From assembly GCF_011752935.1 (NCBI RefSeq), contig NZ_VWWO01000002.1, positions 1,054,001 to 1,118,000 on the forward strand: a stretch of DNA of 64,000 nt. The letters are read 5' to 3'. The notes under the pieces were generated by a model. The model was not told the origin of the DNA, did no database searches, and saw only the letters and a program-made list of their open reading frames with translations. Both the position numbers and the translations under genes were made by a program. This DNA is from Chitinophaga sp. Cy-1792 (GTDB lineage Bacteria; Bacteroidota; Bacteroidia; Chitinophagales; Chitinophagaceae). Below, piece after piece: positions 18,001-27,300 of the stretch. Numbering within the stretch: the first letter of the stretch is position 1; each line of letters opens with the position of its first letter.

Positions 18001-21000
18001 GGTACCAACTACGGTTATGGGGTGCATATGCTGAAAGATGCAGACAGCAATACTATCAGCCGTTGTGTGATCATCACGGATACCGTTTCCACTTCTTCGA
18101 ACTATTGCGGTATCGTGGTGAACGGAATAGACGGAGGTACCACTACCAGCACCAGCAACAGGTGTGACGGGGTAGTGCTGAAAGGAAATACCATCCGCGG
18201 TGGTTACTACGGTATCCTTATCTATGCAGAAGGTACCAACTACAGCAAAAATGATTCTATCGTTAATAATACTGTTCGTGACTTCTACTCAGATGGTATC
18301 AAAACCTATTATCTCCAGAATGGAATAATAGACAGAAATAATATCTACAAGACAGGTCGTCCGAACGAAGCATCCACTGTATATGGTATCTCCCTGGATT
18401 ATTCCAGCGGTGCCAGTGTGGTGAGCAATAACAGGGTCCATAACCTCCATGATGGCGTATCCGGCAGTACCAACGGCGCCTATGCCATCAGGGTATATTA
18501 CAGTACCGGAGATGCCAATGCACCTGTTAAAGTATTTAATAATGCTGTATACAATATCTATGGTGGAACCGCTTATGGCATCTACGATTATTATGCTAAT
18601 TATGTAGATTATCTGCATAATACCATCGTACTCGATGATAATAACGTACCTACTACTTCCGCCTATTATGGGTTCTACCATTCAGGTACAGTATCAGGCA
18701 TTAACCTGGTCAATAATATCTTTAAAGTCAGCAGAGTAGGTACCGGCGTGAGATATGGCCTGTATTATTCTACTGCGGCGATGGTGAAATCTGACTATAA
18801 CGCTGTATTTGCGAAAAATTCCGGTACCACTGCTTATTGGGGTTATTCCGGTAATAATATTGCCACGCTGGCTGCCTGGAAAACGGCTACCAAACTGGAT
18901 AGTAATTCCATCAGTATAGAACCTGTGTTCCAGGATGTGACCACTGGTAGTTTACAGCCGGTGATTTCTCCGCTGGATAATACCGGTAAGCCGGTGGGTA
19001 TTGCAAAAGATATCCTGAACATTACCAGGAGTACTACCACACCGGATATAGGTGCATTCGAAATATCCGTTCCGGATTGCGTACATCCGGTAGTGCCGGG
19101 TACTGCTGTGCTCACGCCTAACACGCCTATTTGTATGGGCAATTACGTGCGCCTTGATCTGAACGGCAACAGCACCGGCGGTCACCAGACCTACCAATGG
19201 CAACGGGCTGTCAGTGCAACAGGTGTATGGGAAACATTTACGGATCCGCAGTTTACACCAGTAGCCAGCACACCGGTAACTACTAAAAAGTATTTCCGTT
19301 GTATGGTAATCTGCGGCGGCACTGATACGGCTTATTCTACCGTTGTCATGGCCACCCTCAACGATCCTTTGCTGAAAGGAACCTATACCATCAACCCGGC
19401 ACTGCCTACCAGTACCACTAACTTCCAGACCTTTACCGCAGTAGCTTCCAAGCTGGAATGCGGTATCGCAGGAGCTGTTGTGTTTGAAGCTGCCAGCGGC
19501 ACCTATAATGAGCAGGTAACCATGCACTATGTTCCTGGTGCATCCGATACAAGCAGGGTGACCTTCACCAGTGCCACCGGCAATGCTGCAGATGTTATCC
19601 TGACCTATGCCGGTACATCCGCATTGAACTATGTGCTGGATATGGATAGTACGAGCTATGTTACCTGGAAAAATATCACGGTAAAACCAACAGGTACCAC
19701 CTATGCACGTGCGATCATGCTGGATCGTGGCGCAGGCTACGACAGTATCCGCAACATGGTGATTACACTGCCTGTAACAACGACTACCAGCAACAACAGC
19801 AGTGGTATTTACGCCAATGCAGTATATGGTAAACAAAACGTCATCATCAACAATACCATCAGTAACGGTTCTTACGGTATCTACTGGAATAGCAGCAGTA
19901 GTCCGCGTACCCCGAGCCTGAATATCGATAGCAATACCATTACTGCTTCACGTGATTATGGTATCTACGCCTACTACAGTGCCAATACCAGCATCTCCGG
20001 TAACAAGGTTACCATGAATGCCTCTCAGGGTGCAACGCAGTATGGTATCTATACCAGCTATAACGATACCTCACTGACGGTGGCGAGAAATAAAATAACG
20101 ATTACCAATGCCGCCACCAGGGCTTATGGTCTGTATCTCTATTACCCGAATATCTATGGCCCTAAAGCAAATATTTCTGCCAACCAGATTAATATGCGCG
20201 GAAATACCAATGATGTTTATGGTGCTTATTTTTATGAGGGAGATGGTTGTAATATCGTTAATAACGTAATCAACGTTCAAACGTCCGGTACCAATTCCTA
20301 CGGTTTGTACAGCTCCTACAGCAGTACTACCAACATGTTCAACAATACGGTGCTGAACAGCTCCAAAAGTACAACAGGTAGTAACTATGCTGCCTATTAT
20401 ACCACATCTTCCAGTGACGGCGGACTGAAACTGAGAAATAACATCTTCGCACACGACAGCAGCGGACGTGCTTTATATCTCAGCAATGCCACCTATATCA
20501 ATGCGGACTACAATACCCTGTATACGAATGGCGCCGCGCTGGTACGCCAGGGTACTACGGATTATACCAGCCTTGCTGCCTATCGTACTGCTACCAACCT
20601 GGAAACGAGTGGTATCGTTTATAAACCTGCATTTGTCAGCAATACCGACCTGCGTCCGGATGTAAACAATCCGGAAGTATGGGCTATCCATGGCCGCGGT
20701 GTACAGGCAATCGATAATGGTGTGGATATCAATGGTGCACATCGCCCGACAATACTGACGGAAGGGGTGCCTGATATGGGTGCGTATGAATTCTACCCGG
20801 CAGTGATACCTCCGGTATTGCCTGCTACACCTGCTACACCGGCAGCAGGTACCACGCAAACCTGGATGTTTGGTACAGATACCGTGGCTAAAATAACCTG
20901 GAGACCAGGTGTGGCCGTACCAACGGATATGACTGTACGCAGATATTCCGGTGTGAAACCACCAAACGTGCCGAAAGATTCTACCTATATGTATTTCTAT

Positions 21001-23970
21001 ACAGATGTAGATGCGAATCCTTCCTCGGATAAATGGGAATTTGAATATAAACAGTTCTATGTAGACTCCTGGCAGGGCTTTATCAAGCGGGAGAAGAATA
21101 TCAGACTGGCCATGACGGATACCGCTAAGGTATGGTCTACCGATACACTGAGCACAGTGGATATTGTGACCAATGTTATTAGAGACAGCAGTCTGCATTA
21201 CCTCGATCTCTTTACCGGTCTGGAAGCCAATACCACGCCTGTTAAGCAGATCATCTCAGCGCCGGATAGTTCCAACAGGGGAACACAGTTCTGGGTAGCA
21301 TACGGACATCACCAGTTTTTTGGAACCAACAATTTACAGGAGATGGTGCTGTACCTGAATGCCCAGGATTCCGCCAATGTAACGGTGCGTATCAATGGTA
21401 CTTCATGGGAGAAAATCTACCATATACCTGCCAATACCACCATCACCTCCGACCTTATACCTAAGCTGGGTCTAAACGACGCCCGCCTGTTGGATGAAGG
21501 ATTGTCTGACAGAGGTATCAGCATAGAAAGTGATGTACCTATTGAAGCATATGCACATATCTATGGCAGTGCATCTTCCGGTGCCACCATGTTATTGCCG
21601 GTAGGAACCTACGGTTATGACTATGCCACTTTACAGTCGTACCAGGAATACGACAATAATTGTTACTCCTGGTTATACGTAATGGCCAACTATGATAATA
21701 CCACAGTAGAGATTACGCCTACCGTGCCTACTTTGGGCGGACGTACACCTGGTGTGCCATTTACCATCACCCTGCAACGTGGGGAAGTATACCAGGTATT
21801 AGGCGCCATTCAATCCGGTTCGGTAGGATATGACCTTTCCGGCAGCCACGTAAGGTCAGTGAAGAATAGTGCAGATGAATGCTGGCCAATAGCCGTATTC
21901 TCCGGTAGTAGTCGTACTACCCTTGGATGTAGCTCTTCTGCGGGTTATAGTGGCGACAACGCCATACAGCAAAACTTCCCTTCACAGGCATGGGGCAGGA
22001 AATACCTGACTTCTCCATTCTCGAAGGCTGCTGCTGCCAACACCCAGCTGATGAGCATCTACAGGGTACTGGTGAAAGATCCGAATACCATCGTGAAAGT
22101 GAATGGTGTCAGACAAACGAACCTGTCGCCAAATAAATACTATGAATGGGAAAGTACTACCGCTGAAGTTATTGAGGCAGACCAGCCGGTAATGGTGGCG
22201 CAGTACATGTTATCTTCCAGCGTATGCGGCAGTAACAGCTCACTGGACGGCGACCCTGAAATGATCTATCTCAGCCCGGTAGAGCAGGGTGTCAAAAAGA
22301 TCGGCGTATACCGTAATACACAGGAATCTATCACCGTGAATTATCTCAACGTGATCGTACCTACGAACGGTTTAACATCACTCCTGATTGATAACAGTAA
22401 CGTGTTCGACTATACGTACCCGCATCCGAATGCGCCGGGATACAGCGTGGTAGTAAAACGCTGGGGAGCAGTAGCCGGGCCTACCAAAGTAACGTGCGAC
22501 TCTGCATTTACCGCCATCATCTATGGTGAAGGCAGTGTAGAAAGCTATGGTTACAACGCAGGTACCCTGGTGAAAAACCTCAATATCCTGAATTCATATA
22601 CTAACGTCAACAACCCTACGGCATCTTCCAATTCCTACACCTGCGCCAAAACACCGTTCCGCTTCTCAATGCTGATACAGGTGAAGCCGGATGAAATCAA
22701 CTGGAAGCTGAGCCAGGTGCCAAACCTGAAGCCACATGCCGATGTAATACAGACCAACCCGGTACCAAAAGACAGCATCAATGTAGATGGTAAGATTTAC
22801 TACCGCTATGTGCTGGACAGCGAATATGTATTCAGTGCACCCGGACTGTACTATGTACCAATCCGTATCACGCACCCGGTGTTTGAAAGCTGCAGCAATA
22901 CCTTCGAAAGTATGTTGCAGGTGAAGGTAATCCCTGCGCCGGTAGTGACGATCACACCGAACTATAACAACTGCCTGGAGGATATCGCCACCTTTAACGG
23001 CGACGCACATACGAGCAATGGTGTAGGCATCGCTTCCTGGAAATGGGACTTCGGCGACAGCACTTACGCCTACTCAAAAGATACCACCAAGCTGTACAAG
23101 ACGCCAGGCACCAAACAGGTGAAACTGAGCATCGTAGCGGCGGAGGGATGTATCGGTGATACCACCGTTCCGGTAGATGTATTTGCCCCTGTTACCGTTG
23201 TGCTGGTGAAAGATTCCATCATGACCTGCCAGGGTACTGATGTTACCTTCGAGGTGAAAGACCCGCAACCAAACGCACAGTACAACTGGTACGATGCCGC
23301 CACCGGCGGTAACCTGGTACATTCAGGAACAACATTCACGATCACCAATATTCCGCACGACACCACCCTGTATGTAGAAGGTGCCAGCCAGGGATGTACC
23401 GGCGGCGCCAGAGCAAAAGCAGTGGCGGTGGTGACACCACAGCTGACCAAACCGGTGCTGAAGCTGGATTCTATCGGCGTGCACTACATGCACTTTAAAT
23501 GGAATGCCGTGCCTTTTGCAACAGGTTACCTCGTATCAACAGATGGTGGTATTACCTGGGTGAACCCATCCAGTGGTCCGGAAGGAACAACGCATGAACT
23601 CAACGGTCTTGAACCTGCGTCAGACCACTCCCTCCTGGTGAAAGCCCTGGGCTGTGCCGACCAGGTTTCTGATCCTGCGGCAGGTAAAACATTACCGGAT
23701 GGCATCTTCATACCTAACACCTTCACGCCAAATAATGATGGTAAGAACGATGTGTTGCTGGTATATGGATATATCATCAGGGATGTACACATGAGCATCT
23801 TCAACCAATGGGGTGAAAAAGTTTTTGAATCAGTGGGTCAGCAGAAAGGATGGGATGGAACATACAAGGGTAAACCGTTGCCTTCGGGTGCATACATCTA
23901 CGTATGCCGTATTACCCTGACGGATGGCACCGTGACAGAGAAGAAAGGAGTTATTAATCTGGTCCGCTAA
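15055..23970 (+). CDS. Giant T9SS type B surface protein with three beta-helix repeats, 2971 aa
   Basis: Layout: signal peptide (1-23); a beta-sandwich-like region (about 24-215); three long repeats beginning near residues 216, 782 and 1342, each an Ig-like segment (with YQWQ) followed by a right-handed parallel beta-helix full of YGIY-type turns and closed by a PDIGAFE or PDMGAYE motif; a linker region (about 1925-2070); an IgGFc-binding-protein-like domain (about 2073-2510); a PKD domain (about 2636-2716, WKWDFGDS); Ig/FN3-like segments; and a final gliding-motility type C-terminal domain (about 2884-2971, TFTPNNDGKNDVLLVYG, then GWDGTYKGKPLPSGAYIY). That last domain is the type B signal for T9SS export, as in SprB. 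PorP/SprF genes lie downstream. It is likely an adhesin or polysaccharide-binding protein. Confidence 0.93.
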   Translation: MKKFTITLLTSLFLLIASRLSAQTDIRIGNDISGNTYSGYPCPLQDYYEGSKAQYLILASELRAAGMVAGDISGMKINVINKNGVGVIEGYSIKLGTTTVSTLSATTWLPVSFTGRPAADYSPVLGWNTFQFTMPFQWNGTDNLVVDICNGQNPMPDGTWYTENPEVPYTTGLSFNASHTYRVDNTDDVCSTTATSNSGDQTTRPNLTFIWTPATDCAGTPTGGTANASASFVCGGKSFDLSITGSTVARGIKYQWQRSADNNTWADIPNDTLGLATEKQTATSYYRCRITCTNSGMVSYSTAVLVTSPVLVHGTNFTINKNLPTGGTNFASFNDAYQYMKCGIDGPCVFDVVAGSGNYNEQLVFNAIPGASAANYIVFNGHGDTLTYNCTSANRAILKLDNAAHFTFSGLVFKPQQGTGTTYGWGVHILNNADTNTIRNCTFILDTASTASNYAGIVISTSTTSPTTTGDNSCDSLSIIGNTIFGGYYGITVMGSSNVPNSNVQIKNNKITDFYYYGIYFGGASLLTVAENTLSRPVRRTVTTFYGIYGSGLNTRCKITRNTITNPFGAVPTNTSSFYGIYLSNVDTYTTLENEVSNNLIYNLTGVGTTYGIYNSGSDNNWFYHNTLSIDGASTSTTTYGHYGYYQSGQTDGVEFKNNMVSVTRSGGGAKYGIYISTATSTIISNYNNYYNPGTSGTNFVGYWGAAKATLNDWQGASSQDAKSYTTNPLFTSPATGNFIPANASIDNKGTPLPSVTIDILNQPRSTTTPDIGAFEFTPPPCTSPPTPGTTAVDKSPVCAGTKIALSLTGNSTGLSQTYQWQSGTAAAGPFTNIGQPLTNPDTIFAVNASAYYRVAVTCSGNTAYSTPVSVVVNPALAAGTYTINKTQPNSATNFATFNDAKAAMNCGIGGPVVFNVVPGTGPYNEQLILDSIPGTSAINTITFNGNGNTIAYTGQITDERATIKLRAADHVTFDSLVIDARGTNYGYGVHMLKDADSNTISRCVIITDTVSTSSNYCGIVVNGIDGGTTTSTSNRCDGVVLKGNTIRGGYYGILIYAEGTNYSKNDSIVNNTVRDFYSDGIKTYYLQNGIIDRNNIYKTGRPNEASTVYGISLDYSSGASVVSNNRVHNLHDGVSGSTNGAYAIRVYYSTGDANAPVKVFNNAVYNIYGGTAYGIYDYYANYVDYLHNTIVLDDNNVPTTSAYYGFYHSGTVSGINLVNNIFKVSRVGTGVRYGLYYSTAAMVKSDYNAVFAKNSGTTAYWGYSGNNIATLAAWKTATKLDSNSISIEPVFQDVTTGSLQPVISPLDNTGKPVGIAKDILNITRSTTTPDIGAFEISVPDCVHPVVPGTAVLTPNTPICMGNYVRLDLNGNSTGGHQTYQWQRAVSATGVWETFTDPQFTPVASTPVTTKKYFRCMVICGGTDTAYSTVVMATLNDPLLKGTYTINPALPTSTTNFQTFTAVASKLECGIAGAVVFEAASGTYNEQVTMHYVPGASDTSRVTFTSATGNAADVILTYAGTSALNYVLDMDSTSYVTWKNITVKPTGTTYARAIMLDRGAGYDSIRNMVITLPVTTTTSNNSSGIYANAVYGKQNVIINNTISNGSYGIYWNSSSSPRTPSLNIDSNTITASRDYGIYAYYSANTSISGNKVTMNASQGATQYGIYTSYNDTSLTVARNKITITNAATRAYGLYLYYPNIYGPKANISANQINMRGNTNDVYGAYFYEGDGCNIVNNVINVQTSGTNSYGLYSSYSSTTNMFNNTVLNSSKSTTGSNYAAYYTTSSSDGGLKLRNNIFAHDSSGRALYLSNATYINADYNTLYTNGAALVRQGTTDYTSLAAYRTATNLETSGIVYKPAFVSNTDLRPDVNNPEVWAIHGRGVQAIDNGVDINGAHRPTILTEGVPDMGAYEFYPAVIPPVLPATPATPAAGTTQTWMFGTDTVAKITWRPGVAVPTDMTVRRYSGVKPPNVPKDSTYMYFYTDVDANPSSDKWEFEYKQFYVDSWQGFIKREKNIRLAMTDTAKVWSTDTLSTVDIVTNVIRDSSLHYLDLFTGLEANTTPVKQIISAPDSSNRGTQFWVAYGHHQFFGTNNLQEMVLYLNAQDSANVTVRINGTSWEKIYHIPANTTITSDLIPKLGLNDARLLDEGLSDRGISIESDVPIEAYAHIYGSASSGATMLLPVGTYGYDYATLQSYQEYDNNCYSWLYVMANYDNTTVEITPTVPTLGGRTPGVPFTITLQRGEVYQVLGAIQSGSVGYDLSGSHVRSVKNSADECWPIAVFSGSSRTTLGCSSSAGYSGDNAIQQNFPSQAWGRKYLTSPFSKAAAANTQLMSIYRVLVKDPNTIVKVNGVRQTNLSPNKYYEWESTTAEVIEADQPVMVAQYMLSSSVCGSNSSLDGDPEMIYLSPVEQGVKKIGVYRNTQESITVNYLNVIVPTNGLTSLLIDNSNVFDYTYPHPNAPGYSVVVKRWGAVAGPTKVTCDSAFTAIIYGEGSVESYGYNAGTLVKNLNILNSYTNVNNPTASSNSYTCAKTPFRFSMLIQVKPDEINWKLSQVPNLKPHADVIQTNPVPKDSINVDGKIYYRYVLDSEYVFSAPGLYYVPIRITHPVFESCSNTFESMLQVKVIPAPVVTITPNYNNCLEDIATFNGDAHTSNGVGIASWKWDFGDSTYAYSKDTTKLYKTPGTKQVKLSIVAAEGCIGDTTVPVDVFAPVTVVLVKDSIMTCQGTDVTFEVKDPQPNAQYNWYDAATGGNLVHSGTTFTITNIPHDTTLYVEGASQGCTGGARAKAVAVVTPQLTKPVLKLDSIGVHYMHFKWNAVPFATGYLVSTDGGITWVNPSSGPEGTTHELNGLEPASDHSLLVKALGCADQVSDPAAGKTLPDGIFIPNTFTPNNDGKNDVLLVYGYIIRDVHMSIFNQWGEKVFESVGQQKGWDGTYKGKPLPSGAYIYVCRITLTDGTVTEKKGVINLVR
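15700..20800 (+). repeat. Three tandem ~1.7-kb coding repeats in the giant gene
   Basis: The units begin at about 15700, 17398 and 19079. Each encodes CxxPxxPGT-like start residues, an Ig-like segment with YQWQ, a segment of the form YTIN-K-xPT-xTNFxTF, then CGIxGPVVFxV and PYNEQL, a beta-helix, and an end block RSTTTPDIGAFE (more diverged in the third). The period is about 560 codons. The units have diverged in sequence, so the duplication is old. Confidence 0.8.
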
Positions 23971-23988
23971 CAGTTAAAATTTTTGACG

Positions 23989-24327
23989 ATGAAGCGTATC
24001 CTTTTAATCATCATCAGTGTATGGCTGTTCAGCGCTCCGGCGCTGGCAGCCGGCCACTGCTGCCTTCAGGGAATAGATAGTATCCGGGAAAGAAACCGGC
24101 CCCTGAAAGTTTTTCCCAATCCGGTACAGTCACACTGGACAGTACAGGGATTGAAGGCAATCCAGCAGATGGCCCTGTATTCCATCGGCGGACAGCTGCT
24201 GAAATACTGGACACCCAACAGCAAACAGGCTGCCATGAGTACTCCTGAACTGGTAAACGGAACTTATCTCCTGAGGGTATCCTTCGCAGATGGTACCAGT
24301 GCCAGCCAAATCATTCTCAAGCAATAA
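23989..24327 (+). CDS. Minimal secreted protein with a T9SS type A sorting domain, 112 aa
   Basis: The ATG at 23989 gives a signal peptide (MKRILLIIISVWLFSAPALA); a TTG two codons upstream is less likely. After a linker of about 20 residues, the rest is a type A C-terminal sorting domain: LKVFPNPVQSHWTV, ALYSIGGQLLKYW, LVNGTYLLRVSFADG and a lysine near the end (ILKQ). Such domains normally follow a large passenger; here almost no passenger exists. It sits 18 bases after one giant type B protein gene and 10 bases before another, so it could be a partner or a shield for the export channel. That role is conjecture. Confidence 0.85.
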   Translation: MKRILLIIISVWLFSAPALAAGHCCLQGIDSIRERNRPLKVFPNPVQSHWTVQGLKAIQQMALYSIGGQLLKYWTPNSKQAAMSTPELVNGTYLLRVSFADGTSASQIILKQ

Positions 24328-24337
24328 CCCTGATCAC

Positions 24338-27300
24338 ATGCATATGAAACAGATCATCTACCTCATTCACCGAACCATCGCCTCCTGCGGGAGGCCATGG
24401 CTGGTGTTACTACTGTTAGTGTTGCAGTTCGTGGCCATTAAAAGCCAGGCCCAGAATCTCTCCAATAAGGGTAAGGAATTCTGGGTTGGCTACGGACTTC
24501 ACCAGTACATGGAGCCAGGTCAGGCCAATGATCAGCAAATGGTGCTGTACCTGAGCGCTGATAAGCCCGCCAACGTAACCGTATCTTATGGACCTACCTA
24601 CTCCAAAACCTATAGTATCCCCGCCAATACTGTGATCGCCTCCGATCTTATCCAGAAAGCGGGTGTAAACGATGCCAGGCTGTATTCACCGCCACCGGCT
24701 TTCGGTGGTACCGGTGGAGAAGGTACTTTCGTTAATAAGGCCATCCATATCGTCAGCGATGTGCCTATCGTTGCCTATGCGCATATTTATGCCACTGCCT
24801 CCTCAGGCGCTACCATGCTCATGCCCGTGGAAACATGGGGATACTCCTATATTTCTGTGAATAGCCAGCAGTACTACGGTAATAACTGCTTCTCCTACAT
24901 GTTTGCTATAGCCAAAGAGAATAATACGGTGATTGAAATTACACCTGCAGTACCTACTCGTAACGGCCGCCTGCCAGGCGTACCATTTACCGTGACACTG
25001 AACAAAGGAGAGCTCTATCAGCTGGTAGGACAACTGGATGGCGGTCCTAACAGCTCCAAAGGGTATGAACTCACCGGAACCACTATTAAATCTGTTGCCA
25101 ACGCCAATGGCGAATGTTTTCCGATAGCTGTATTCTCCGGCAGCAGCCGTACCGCTATCGGTTGTGGTACAAACGGATCCAGCGGTGATAACGATATCCA
25201 GCAGGTCTTTGGTTACGAAACATGGGGTAAACGCTATCTGACGGCTCCTACCGCAGTAGATAATAACCCGATGGGACGCCAGAATAATATCTATAAAATC
25301 GTTGTAAAAGATCCTGCTGCCAATGTTTATAAAAATGGGGTGCTTTTCCCTAAAACTGCCTTACTACGCAATTCTTACTATGAATATGTTAGTAATACGG
25401 GAGATTATATAGAGTCTGATAAACCGGTGCTGGTAGCCCAGTATATGTCGTCTGCAGGTTCCTGCAACAATACAGGCGGCCTTGGCGACCCGGAAATGGT
25501 ATATATCAGCCCGATTGAACAGGCGATTAATTCTGCAGGGTTCTACCGGAATACCATGTGGGGTATCACGGTAAATTATCTCGCCCTGGTACTGCCTAAA
25601 GATGGACTGAAATCCTTATTGGTAGATGGCTCCAATACCATGGATTATGTCTACGACCATCCCAACCGCGCGGGATTCTCTATCGCTATCAAGCGCTGGG
25701 GCGCCACCACCGGGCAGTCGAGGGTAACCTGCGATTCCGCCTTTGTCGGAACGGTATACGGCCTGGGTTCTGTGGAAAGCTACGCCTATAACGTGGGCAC
25801 ACTGGTCAATAACCTCAATGCCGTAGGGGCCATACACAACCAATACGATACTTCAAAAACACAGAATGATTTTACCTGTACAAATACACCGGTAGAACTG
25901 TCGATACTGATGGCCTACCAACCTACCAAAATGGTATGGAAACTCAGCACCCTGGCAGGTGTCATGACCCCTGCCGCAGACGTTACCGACCTGGCGCCTG
26001 TTACAAAAGGACAGGTAATGGTAAAAGGTATTCCCTACTATAAATATACCCTTCCCGGCACCTACACCTTCAATACACCGGGAAGCTATGATATCACGGT
26101 ATTATCTACGCACCCCAGTATTGAAAACTGTAACAATACAGAGCGCGTAGGGTATACCATCGAAGTAAAGAATACACCTGGTAAGAAGCTTACCATTGAT
26201 TATTCCGGATGTACACTTGATACCATTACGTTAAGGGGAGATACCAGTATAGCAGATAATAAAAAACACCGCTGGTACTGGACCTATCCGGGTAATGTGA
26301 AAGATAGTGGTCAGACGGTTTATAAATTGTTCCCCGCAGGTACTTCAAATGTAAAACTACTGGCCATCAGTGGCGACGGATGTCTGGCAGATACCGCATT
26401 TGACATTACGGCCTATCCTAAACCCACTGCCAGCTTCAGCGCTGATGTTACAGCGCTGTGTGCTGGTGGCAATGTGAAATTTACCGATAACTCTACCTTC
26501 AACGGCAGCAAGCCAATAGGGCAGTGGTACTATAGTTACGGCAATACCACGCTGAAAGACAGTACCGGCCTGCCGCTATCACAACCATTTAACACGCCGG
26601 GTACCACTACGGTAAAACATGTGGTCAAAGTAAGTGAGCAGTGCGTCAGCGATACGGTGACAACACAGGTTAGCGTATATGCGATACCGGTAGCGGCGTT
26701 CAGCTCACCTACAGCTTGTATCGCCGCCGATGGTATCGTACAGTTTACCGGCACGCCTACCATCAGTGATAATACAGTTATCACTACACATGCCTGGAAT
26801 TTCGGTGATGCAGCTGCCACACCAGCGAATCCGAATACCGCCGCAGTGCAGAGTCCTGCGCATACCTACGGCAGCGCGGGCACCTATACAATCAGGTATT
26901 CCGTTACTACCGATAAGGGCTGTACGAAAGATTCTGTACTGACGACAAAATTCAAATTCAAGCCTAAGCTGAGCTTTGCTGCACTGACACCTGTATGCCA
27001 GAACATTACAGGAACGCTGAAAATTGATAAGGCTGCTGTGCTCAACGGGGTAACAGGTACAGGCGTTTATAAAGGCGCCGGCGTAGATGCTGCCGGTAAC
27101 CTGACACCTGCCAACGCCACCGTAGGCACCAATACCATCTGGTATGTATTTAATACAACGGATGGCTGTGCCGACTCCATTTCCAGCAGTATTGTCATCA
27201 ATCCAAAGCCACTGGCCTCCTTTGCGGCATTGCCTGCATGCCTGGGCGCCGCAGTGACAGTTTCGCCTGCCAATCAACCGGGAGTTGCCAGCTACAACTG

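Noticed and set aside
16500-20400. Recurrent TATGGTATCTA-like words that look like a repeat array
   Set aside because: They encode the YGIY turns of the beta-helix in the giant protein, are irregularly spaced and in frame, and have no spacers of equal length, so this is not a CRISPR array or a DNA-level satellite.
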